This document shows, in pieces, positions 1 to 4,870 of a stretch of DNA of 5,570 bases. Below the pieces are notes generated by a model that was not told where the DNA came from, did not search any database, and saw only the letters and a list, made by a program, of their open reading frames with translations. Each line of letters opens with the position of its first letter. Position 1 is the stretch's first letter. A program made the position numbers and the translations under genes. The DNA comes from Pseudomonadota bacterium. Its GTDB lineage: Bacteria > Pseudomonadota > Gammaproteobacteria > Burkholderiales > Burkholderiaceae. Where the stretch lies: positions 1-5,570 of the forward strand of contig JAEZQX010000091.1 in NCBI GenBank assembly GCA_023441105.1, read 5' to 3'.

Positions 1-5
1 GCGCA

Positions 6-695
6 TTGCCGCGCCGTCCGCTCCTGCCGCTCCTGCTGGTTGCCGGCATCACAGCCGGCTGCGCCAGCGACAAGCCGCTGGTCTACAGCCAGGAGAAGTT
101 CGACACCGTCAGTCGGCACGCCCGCAGCTTCGGCGTGCCCGCGGCGCAGACCTGCGAGGCGGCGCGGCGCGCGCTGCTGAGCCACGGCTACCTGGTGCAG
201 CGCTCCAACGCCGAGCTGGTCGATGGCCGCAAGAGCTTCCAACCTTCGGTGGACACCCACGTGGAGATCGAGTTCCACGTGGTCTGTGTGCCGGAGGGTG
301 CCGGGCGATCGACCGTGTTCGTCAACGCGCTCCAGGACCGCTATGCGCTGAAGAAGACCAGCAATTCGGCGAGCCTTGGCGTCGGCCCGGTGGGCTCGGT
401 GTCGCTGCCCTTCGGTTCGAGCTCCGATTCGCTGGTGAAGATCGCCAGCGAGACCATTCCGTCGGGTGATTTCTACCGCCGCTTCTTCGCCCTGATCGAG
501 CACCAGTTGGCCCAGATCGAGGACATGGACGGGGATCCCGCCGAAGCGCTGCTGCCGCAGCAGGCGCCACCGTCGTCGCGGCGGGATCCTGAAGCACCGC
601 CTCGGTCACGGCAGTCGTCGCCGGAGCGCTCGTCGAGCCAGGGCCAGGCGTTGCCGGACGGCCAGCCGGTCGCGGTCGCCCATCCGGTGAAGTAG
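6..695 (+). CDS. DUF2242-family outer-membrane lipoprotein (5' end uncertain)
   Basis: Predicted lipoprotein of unknown function. A short basic start (PRR) and a Leu-rich stretch lead to a lipobox ending TAG-Cys19. Thr at -3 is less usual than Leu but tolerated. Residues after the Cys are Ala-Ser, not Asp, so Lol sorting to the outer membrane is expected. The core, about residues 27-170, resembles DUF2242 proteins of betaproteobacteria: TCEAARRALLSHGY, IEFHVVC, VFVNALQDRYALKK, then a Gly/Ser-rich LPFGSSSDSLVK segment. Cys50 and Cys94 could form a disulfide in the periplasm. Residues from about 178 to 229 are a Pro/Ser/Arg/Gln-rich low-complexity tail, probably disordered. The first usable start is TTG at base 6, but the frame is open to the window edge, so the real start may lie outside. 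The family role is not known; recognition is from memory of the motif pattern. Confidence 0.8.
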   Translation: MPRRPLLPLLLVAGITAGCASDKPLVYSQEKFDTVSRHARSFGVPAAQTCEAARRALLSHGYLVQRSNAELVDGRKSFQPSVDTHVEIEFHVVCVPEGAGRSTVFVNALQDRYALKKTSNSASLGVGPVGSVSLPFGSSSDSLVKIASETIPSGDFYRRFFALIEHQLAQIEDMDGDPAEALLPQQAPPSSRRDPEAPPRSRQSSPERSSSQGQALPDGQPVAVAHPVK

Positions 696-715
696 CCGCC
701 GCCGGCGCGTATATT
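687..715 (+). promoter_or_regulatory. weak candidate sigma70-like promoter for the Prx6-pldA unit
   Basis: A TATATT hexamer at 710-715 (5 of 6 to TATAAT) is the only AT-rich spot between the lipoprotein stop and the peroxiredoxin start. GTGAAG at 687-692, 17 bases upstream, is a poor -35 (3 of 6). If used, transcription would begin near 722, just before the hairpin at 728-764. Seen in sequence only; the GC-rich background makes the call tentative. Confidence 0.3.
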
Positions 716-727
716 AGGGACCCTGTC

Positions 728-764
728 CGCACCTGGCAGCCTTCCGGTCGATGGAGCCGGTGCG
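728..764 (+). promoter_or_regulatory. potential hairpin in the leader upstream of the Prx6-type gene
   Basis: CGCACC(T)GGC at 728-737 pairs with GCCGGTGCG at 756-764, giving nine base pairs with one bulged T and an 18-base loop. No T-run follows, so it is not a classical intrinsic terminator for the lipoprotein gene. A second possible stem, GCGCC 762-766 with GGCGC 776-780, uses bases 762-764 of the first, so the two are mutually exclusive. In DNA this GC-rich, such pairings also occur by chance. Confidence 0.3.
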
Positions 765-811
765 CCATGCGAGGAGGCGCTGCGACGACCGGCGGCGCCC
801 CACATTCCAGC

Positions 812-818
812 AAAGGAG
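812..818 (+). promoter_or_regulatory. strong ribosome binding site of the Prx6-type peroxiredoxin
   Basis: AAAGGAG lies six bases before the ATG at 825. It fixes the start and rules out the overlapping frame that opens at 751. Confidence 0.85.
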
Positions 819-824
819 ATCGAG

Positions 825-1484
825 ATGTCTTTACGGATCAACGACGTTGCGCCGAACTTCAAGGCGGAGACCACGCAGGGCCCGATCGACTTCCACAAGT
901 GGATCGGTGACAGCTGGGCCATCCTGTTCTCGCATCCGAAGGACTTCACTCCGGTGTGCACCACCGAGCTCGGCTACATGGCCAGGATCGAGCCGGAATT
1001 CGCCCGGCGCAATGCCAAGCTGATCGGGCTGAGCGTCGACCCGGTCGACCAGCACCATGCCTGGGCGAAGGACATCGAGGAAACGCAGGGTGCGGCGGTC
1101 AAGTACCCGATGATCGGCGACAAGGACCTTGCCGTCGCCAAGCTGTACAACATGCTGCCGGCGGAGGAGCCCGGCAGCGCCGAGGGCCGCACCGCTGCCA
1201 ACAATGCTACCGTGCGCTCGGTCTTCATCATCGGCCCCGACAAGCGCATCAAGCTGATGCTCACCTATCCGATGACCACCGGGCGGAACTTCGACGAGAT
1301 CCTGCGGGTGCTCGACTCGATGCAGCTGACCGCCAAGCACAAGGTGGCGACCCCGGTGAACTGGAAGCATGGCGACGACGTGATCATCGTGCCGGCGGTA
1401 TCCGATGACGAGGCCAGGAAGGCCTATCCCGACGGCTTCAAGACCATCAAGCCCTACCTGAGAACCGTCAAGCAGCCTGGATGA
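825..1484 (+). CDS. 1-Cys peroxiredoxin, Prx6 subfamily
   Basis: Thiol peroxidase reducing hydrogen peroxide, alkyl and possibly phospholipid hydroperoxides. No signal peptide is present, so it should be cytoplasmic. At 219 residues it has the normal Prx6 length, with an N-terminal thioredoxin-fold AhpC/TSA domain (about 5-150) and the Prx6 C-terminal domain (YPMTTGRNFDEILRV, then ATPVNWKHGDD). The peroxidatic motif is PKDFTPVCTTE with Cys45, Thr42 and Pro38; His37 and Arg131 match active-site His39 and Arg132 of human PRDX6. Cys45 is the only cysteine, so it is a true 1-Cys enzyme needing an outside thiol reductant. Residues His24, Ser30 and Asp139 line up with the human phospholipase A2 triad His26-Ser32-Asp140, though the Gly after the lipase motif is Ala32. 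The stop overlaps the pldA start (ATGA), implying one transcript and translational coupling. Confidence 0.95.
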   Translation: MSLRINDVAPNFKAETTQGPIDFHKWIGDSWAILFSHPKDFTPVCTTELGYMARIEPEFARRNAKLIGLSVDPVDQHHAWAKDIEETQGAAVKYPMIGDKDLAVAKLYNMLPAEEPGSAEGRTAANNATVRSVFIIGPDKRIKLMLTYPMTTGRNFDEILRVLDSMQLTAKHKVATPVNWKHGDDVIIVPAVSDDEARKAYPDGFKTIKPYLRTVKQPG

Positions 1485-2641
1485 GGCGTGTCACCGGCTG
1501 GTGGCTGGCGGTCGGCATCCTGGTGCTGCCGGCAGCTCCGGCCCATGGCCAGCCGGGCCTGAAGGCTCCCGACGCAGCGGTCGGCGGGCTCGAGTGCCCT
1601 GCGATCGACGACGATCGCGAGCGGCTGGCCTGCTTCGACCGCGCGACCGGCCGGCAGCCCCAGGCTGCCCCGCCACTTTCCAATCCGCCGCCGGTGGTAT
1701 CGCCGCCGGATCTCTCGGCGCCGCTGCCGCCGGCGCCGGGCGCGCTTCCGCCGCGGACGCTCGAGGACCTGCTGCCGATCGGTGACAATCCGTTCGCCCA
1801 GGCGGCAGTCGATGTCCGCCGCAGCCTCGGCACGACCTTGTCCGATCGCTGGGAGCTCGAGCCCGCCACCGAGCGCGGTCGCTTCCTGCTGCGGCCCTAC
1901 AAGCCGATGTACGCGACGATCGTCGACTGGTCCTCGCACAAGAACGAGCTGCCGCAGAGCCCGAACCCGGCCAACACCGTCACCGAGCCGTTGGACTTGC
2001 GCAGCGCCGAGGCGAAGTTCCAGCTCAGCCTCAAGACCAAGGTCTGGAAGGACATGCTCGGCAGCAGCGGCGATCTCTGGCTCGGCTATACGCAGACATC
2101 GTACTGGCAGATCTACAACAGCGACGAGTCCCGTCCGTTTCGCGAGTCCAACTACGAGCCCGAGATCATGACGGTGTTCCCCACCGACTACTCGATCCTC
2201 GGCTGGCATGGGCGGATGGCAGGGTTGTCGCTCAACCACCAATCCAACGGCCGTTCGCTGCCGCTGTCGCGCAGCTGGAACCGGGTGGTGGCGCAGTTCG
2301 GCTTCGAACGCCGGAACCTGATGCTGATGGTGCGGCCCTGGTGGCGGATCCCGGAGAGCAGCCGCACCGACGACAACCCGGACATCGAGGACTACGTCGG
2401 CCGTGGCGACCTGCTGATGGTACGCAAGTCGGAGGGGCACGAGCTCTCGCTGATGTTGCGTCACTCGCTGCGTTCAGGCAGCCGCTCGCATGGCGCCGTG
2501 CAGCTCGACTATGCTTTCCCGATCACCAGCTACCTGAAGGCCTACGCCCAGGTCTTCAGCGGCTACGGCGCGAGCCTGATCGATTACAACCACCGCCAGA
2601 CCCGGATCGGCCTGGGCATCTCGCTGGTCCAGTGGCTTTGA
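1481..2641 (+). CDS. pldA: Outer-membrane phospholipase A (OMPLA)
   Basis: Calcium-dependent outer-membrane enzyme that hydrolyses phospholipid acyl esters, helping remove phospholipids from the outer leaflet. A signal peptide (about 1-23, likely cut after AHG) is followed by a Cys-bearing LECPAIDDDRERLACFD segment (Cys39, Cys51), a Pro-rich linker (about 60-92) and a 12-strand beta-barrel domain from about 137 to the end. The catalytic triad of E. coli PldA (His142, Ser144, Asn156) maps to His253, Ser255 and Asn267 in NHQSNGRS...SRSWNR. Other matches are YTQTSYWQ, PFRESNYEP, TDDNPDI and SGYGASLIDYN. Calcium-site counterparts Ser217, Arg258 and Ser263 are kept, but E. coli Asp149 is Leu260. 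The protein has 386 residues against 289 in E. coli, the excess being N-terminal. It overlaps the upstream peroxiredoxin by four bases, with no strong ribosome site of its own, so coupling is likely. Confidence 0.95.
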   Translation: MRRVTGWWLAVGILVLPAAPAHGQPGLKAPDAAVGGLECPAIDDDRERLACFDRATGRQPQAAPPLSNPPPVVSPPDLSAPLPPAPGALPPRTLEDLLPIGDNPFAQAAVDVRRSLGTTLSDRWELEPATERGRFLLRPYKPMYATIVDWSSHKNELPQSPNPANTVTEPLDLRSAEAKFQLSLKTKVWKDMLGSSGDLWLGYTQTSYWQIYNSDESRPFRESNYEPEIMTVFPTDYSILGWHGRMAGLSLNHQSNGRSLPLSRSWNRVVAQFGFERRNLMLMVRPWWRIPESSRTDDNPDIEDYVGRGDLLMVRKSEGHELSLMLRHSLRSGSRSHGAVQLDYAFPITSYLKAYAQVFSGYGASLIDYNHRQTRIGLGISLVQWL

Positions 2642-2729
2642 CGCTGGAGCCTGCGTAGGCAGACCCACGGGCAGATCGAGCCGTTCTTGCCGGAACTCAG
2701 GCGCGAGGACCTGCCGGACGGGGAGGGCG

Positions 2730-3593
2730 TCAGTTCCTGAACTCGCGTATGTCCGGCTTCGAGCCCCACATGCAGAACGACGACGGGATGGCCGGGAAGC
2801 TGCGCGGCCGATAGGTGCGTTCGTCCTCTGCCGTGATCAGCCTGACGCCGGTCGAGTACTCGTAGATCATGTCGTCCGGCCCGACGAAGTAGAGGAACAC
2901 GGCGCCCGAGGTCGGATGGCGGCCCGGGCCGAACAGGATCCGCACGCCTTTTTCCTGGAGCAGGTAGAAGGCCCGCATCACGTCGTCGATCCCCGCGACC
3001 TGGTGGTTGATGTGCTGCACGCCCGGAAAGGCCGACGGGAACAGGGCGATCTTGTGGTGGACCTCGTCGATGCGCAGCAGGGGCGCGGCGCCGATCCGAT
3101 CGCTCACCTTGGCGCCGAGCAGGCCGGTCCAGAAAGCTTCGTCGCGGCGCGCATCGAGCGTGCGCAGGCCGATGTGGCTGAAGCCGGTGATGCCGGCGTC
3201 GCGCGACGGGAAGTAGCGCCGGCCGCTGTGCTGCGGCGCGTAGACCAGGTCGATGCTGTTGCCCGAAGGATCCTTGAAGTTGATGAACTCGCCGACATGG
3301 CGCCGTTCCGCCTCCTCGGCGCTGCCGCGCCTGGCGCTGTGGCCGGCCGCCGCCAACAGCTCGATGGCGCCGGCGAGTTCCTCGGTGGAATCCACCTCGA
3401 AGGCGGCGGTGTGGTCGCGCGGATCGCCTTCGAAATAACAGAGGGTGTGGTCGCGGCTGTCGGACTTGAAGTGGACGGTACCGGCCGACTTGCGCGCCAC
3501 TTCCAGGCCGAGGACCTCGGTGGCATAGCGGGTGGCGCCGTCGAGGTCGCGAGTGCCCAGGCGGACATAGCGTATGTCGTGCAGGTGGATCAT
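2730..3593 (-). CDS. Two-domain VOC protein, extradiol ring-cleavage dioxygenase family
   Basis: Probable Fe(II)-dependent type I extradiol dioxygenase cleaving a catechol-like ring; the substrate cannot be read from sequence. Two vicinal-oxygen-chelate domains: residues 5-120 (non-catalytic half, ending FINFKDPSGNSIDLVY) and 137-260. Metal ligands of BphC (His146, His210, Glu260) map to His140 (FSHIGLRT), His194 (VQHINHQV) and Glu245 (MIYEYS). Second-sphere His195, His241 and Tyr250 map to His180, His226 and Tyr235. All six are present, so activity is plausible. The usual signature around the Glu deviates, with GPDDM where the DENTA-P-x-G/P pattern is expected. The C-terminal SFCMWGSKPDI tail recurs, from memory, in a proteobacterial VOC subgroup. 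The ATG at 3593 is chosen for its GGAG and because the first domain begins there; the frame stays open much further upstream. The gene stands alone, divergent from azlC. Confidence 0.85.
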   Translation of the reverse strand: MIHLHDIRYVRLGTRDLDGATRYATEVLGLEVARKSAGTVHFKSDSRDHTLCYFEGDPRDHTAAFEVDSTEELAGAIELLAAAGHSARRGSAEEAERRHVGEFINFKDPSGNSIDLVYAPQHSGRRYFPSRDAGITGFSHIGLRTLDARRDEAFWTGLLGAKVSDRIGAAPLLRIDEVHHKIALFPSAFPGVQHINHQVAGIDDVMRAFYLLQEKGVRILFGPGRHPTSGAVFLYFVGPDDMIYEYSTGVRLITAEDERTYRPRSFPAIPSSFCMWGSKPDIREFRN

Positions 3594-3599
3594 GGCCGT

Positions 3600-3603
3600 C
3601 TCC
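3600..3603 (-). promoter_or_regulatory. ribosome binding site deciding the VOC dioxygenase start
   Basis: On the minus strand GGAG stands six bases before the ATG at 3593. The same frame runs open to 4166 antisense to azlC, so this site is the main argument for the shorter 287-residue protein. Confidence 0.75.
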
Positions 3604-3625
3604 AGGCAAGTCCGCTTTCGATGCG

Positions 3626-3657
3626 GCGATAATAATCGCAACCCATCGCAACCCATC
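3626..3657. promoter_or_regulatory. tandem 10-bp repeat and AT-rich dyad in the divergent promoter region
   Basis: ATCGCAACCC occurs twice in exact tandem (3635-3644, 3645-3654), followed by ATC (3655-3657), a period of about one helical turn. It abuts GCGAT-AATA-ATCGC (3626-3639), a perfect 5-bp dyad with an AT-only centre that stands out in this GC-rich region. Read on the minus strand the centre gives TATTAT (3629-3634), a fair -10 for the dioxygenase gene, though no -35 at normal spacing is clear. The whole sits in the 108-base gap between the divergent dioxygenase and azlC starts, so an operator is plausible. No regulator gene is visible in the window. Confidence 0.45.
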
Positions 3658-3701
3658 TGCCCGCCCGCGACGTTGCCGACCCGTCCTCTCATGTCTTTCC
3701 G

Positions 3702-4418
3702 ATGATCACTGCCCGGCCAAGCTTCAGCCGCGCGGGCGTGCGTCATGGCTTTGTGGTTGCGCAACCGATGGCGGCGAGCGTGATGCTCTATGGCGCGGTT
3801 TTCGGCGTCCTCGCCGGCGAGGCCGGCCTGTCGTCGCTGCAGGCCTTGCTGATGAGCGCGCTGGTCTATTCCGGCAGCGCGCAGTTGGCGGCGATCGAGA
3901 TCGGGGTCAGTGCCTCGTTGCTGCCGCCGTTGCTGTTGGCGGTGCTGCTGCTGAACGCGCGCTACCTGCTCTATGGCGCCGCGCTGCGTCCCTGGCTTGG
4001 CGCGACCAGCCCGGGACAGGCTTATGCGACCTTGTTCTTCACCGGCGACGGCAGCTGGGCGCTGTCGATGAAGGAATACGCGGCCGGCAACCGCGACGCC
4101 GGTTTCGTGTTCGGTTCGGGAGTGGCGATGTACCTGCCGTGGGCGATCGGGACGATCGTCGGCCACCTGCTCGCCAGCTGGGTGCCCGACCCGCGCGCAC
4201 TCGGCCTCGACTTCATGTTGGTGGCCTTCGCGGCGGCGATCGGGGTCGGTGCCTGGCGGGGCCGGGAGGACTGGCTGCCGGCGCTGGCGGCCGGCGCCAC
4301 GGCGCTGCTATGCCTTCGGCTGCTGCCCAGCGGCTGGCACATCGTCGGCGCCGGGCTGGCGGGCGCGGTCGTCGGCGCCTTGCGACACCGCGAAGCGGGC
4401 GGGCGGACGGATGCCTGA
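3702..4418 (+). CDS. azlC: AzlC-family branched-chain amino acid exporter, large subunit
   Basis: Inner-membrane permease subunit that with AzlD exports branched-chain amino acids and analogues in characterised relatives. Length is 238 residues, normal for AzlC. Family features include GxxFGVLAGEAGLSSLQALLMS (about 31-52), the hallmark ALVYSGSAQ (53-61), LLLNARYLLYGAALRP (82-97) and the region around FFTGDGSWAL (112-121), where many AzlC proteins read TDE. Several hydrophobic segments follow, the last at about 213-227, with a basic, polar C-terminus. The ATG at 3702 has no Shine-Dalgarno sequence before it. A GTG at 3738 (Val13) is an alternative, also without one, so the start is moderately sure. 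The stop overlaps azlD by eight bases, a typical arrangement for the pair. Substrate is inferred from the family only. Confidence 0.9.
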   Translation: MITARPSFSRAGVRHGFVVAQPMAASVMLYGAVFGVLAGEAGLSSLQALLMSALVYSGSAQLAAIEIGVSASLLPPLLLAVLLLNARYLLYGAALRPWLGATSPGQAYATLFFTGDGSWALSMKEYAAGNRDAGFVFGSGVAMYLPWAIGTIVGHLLASWVPDPRALGLDFMLVAFAAAIGVGAWRGREDWLPALAAGATALLCLRLLPSGWHIVGAGLAGAVVGALRHREAGGRTDA

Positions 4419-4713
4419 CGGCGATTTCCTGCTGACGGTGGCGGCGCTGGCCGCGGCATCCTTCTTCTGCCGGGCAGGCGGCTTCATGATGATGCGCTTC
4501 CTGCAGATCACGCCACGGATCGAATCGGCGTTGAAGGCGGTGCCGCTGGCGGTGATGATCGGCATCGTGACGCCAGCCGCCGCCACTGGCCGGATTCCCG
4601 AGCTGGCGGCGCTGGCCGCCGTCGGCGTCACGATGAAGCTGCGCAACAACGAGCTGCTGGCGGCACTGGCCGGCCTGGCGGTCGTCGCGGCCGGCCGCTG
4701 GCTCGGGGCCTGA
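4411..4713 (+). CDS. azlD: AzlD-family branched-chain amino acid exporter, small subunit
   Basis: Small inner-membrane partner of AzlC; both are needed for export in studied systems. Its 100 residues match the usual AzlD size. Hydrophobic stretches at about 5-22, 41-59, 63-74 and 82-95 fit a four-helix protein. The motifs CRAGGFMMMRFL (20-31), ALKAVPLAVMIGI (40-52) and MKLRNNELLAAL (75-86) are the family pattern. The frame is open further upstream inside azlC, but the ATG at 4411 gives the family N-terminus (the first helix begins at once), follows a GGCGGACGG purine-rich stretch, and makes the usual short overlap with azlC. The stop lies five bases from the stop of the opposing small gene. 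Confidence 0.9.
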   Translation: MPDGDFLLTVAALAAASFFCRAGGFMMMRFLQITPRIESALKAVPLAVMIGIVTPAAATGRIPELAALAAVGVTMKLRNNELLAALAGLAVVAAGRWLGA

Positions 4714-4731
4714 ACCCGCTACTTCCCGAGC
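4701..4731. terminator. inverted repeat across the convergent stop codons, candidate azlCD terminator
   Basis: GCTCGGG (4701-4707) and CCCGAGC (4725-4731) are perfect 7-bp arms with a 17-base loop holding both stop codons. Outer GGCC blocks at 4693-4696 and 4734-4737 could lengthen the stem after an internal mismatch. On the + strand it is followed by TTGGCCTTCTTG, moderately T-rich. The loop is longer than usual and the right arm codes for the C-terminus of the small basic protein, so termination is likely but unproven. Confidence 0.45.
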
Positions 4732-4868
4732 TTGGCCTTCTTGCCGCGCTCCGGGATGACGGTCACCTTGGTCGGCATCAGGGACGAAGTCGAGATCGGC
4801 TTGGGCGGACTGGTGTCCTTCTTCGGTTTCTTGACTTCCTTGTTGCTGCGTTGCTGTCCCTTGGGCAT
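4719..4868 (-). CDS. 49-residue lysine-rich small protein of unknown function
   Basis: A tiny, strongly basic protein beginning MPKGQQRSNKEVKKPKK and ending in KKAKLGK. It holds 12 Lys and 2 Arg against 3 acidic residues, net about +11. There is no hydrophobic segment and no cysteine, so it is probably soluble and cytoplasmic, possibly binding nucleic acid or another polyanion (inference from charge only). The frame extends upstream to 4967, but the ATG at 4868 has a consensus AGGAGG at 4878-4883 and gives the compact basic protein. I recall similar short MPKGQ/SNKE/KKPKK proteins annotated as hypothetical in proteobacteria, which suggests a real gene, but know no function. It starts two bases after the stop of the exported peroxiredoxin gene, so the two are almost surely co-transcribed. 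Its stop nearly abuts azlD. Confidence 0.8.
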   Translation of the reverse strand: MPKGQQRSNKEVKKPKKDTSPPKPISTSSLMPTKVTVIPERGKKAKLGK

Positions 4869-4870
4869 GG

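Noticed and set aside
751..1023. Plus-strand frame starting in the leader before the Prx6-type gene
   Set aside because: Very Arg-rich, out of frame with the peroxiredoxin it overlaps, and the strong ribosome site serves the ATG at 825 instead.
1454..2464. Long minus-strand open frame (336 codons) opposite pldA
   Set aside because: It lies antisense to a clearly recognised pldA with intact catalytic motifs; its Arg/His/Ala/Pro-rich product shows no family features. Long antisense frames are expected in GC-rich DNA.
2642..2729. Intrinsic terminator between pldA and the dioxygenase gene
   Set aside because: Only short dyads such as GCCT-GCGT-AGGC and GTTC-TTGCCG-GAAC are present, with no T-run on either strand; not enough to call a terminator.
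2916..3632. Plus-strand 238-codon frame opposite the dioxygenase gene
   Set aside because: Antisense shadow of a gene with full active-site motifs; no ribosome site or domain of its own.
2584..3651. Minus-strand 355-codon frame overlapping the dioxygenase gene
   Set aside because: Arg/Pro-rich out-of-frame shadow of the dioxygenase gene, with no recognisable domain.
2730..4166. Minus-strand frame read as a 478-residue protein
   Set aside because: Only the part from 3593 on makes a VOC protein. The upstream extension is antisense to azlC, rich in Arg/Gln/His, and the ATG at 3593 has its own GGAG.
4249..4410. Upstream extension of the azlD frame inside azlC
   Set aside because: Entirely overlaps azlC and gives an Arg/Trp/Pro-rich segment unlike AzlD; the ATG at 4411 gives the normal family length of about 100 residues.
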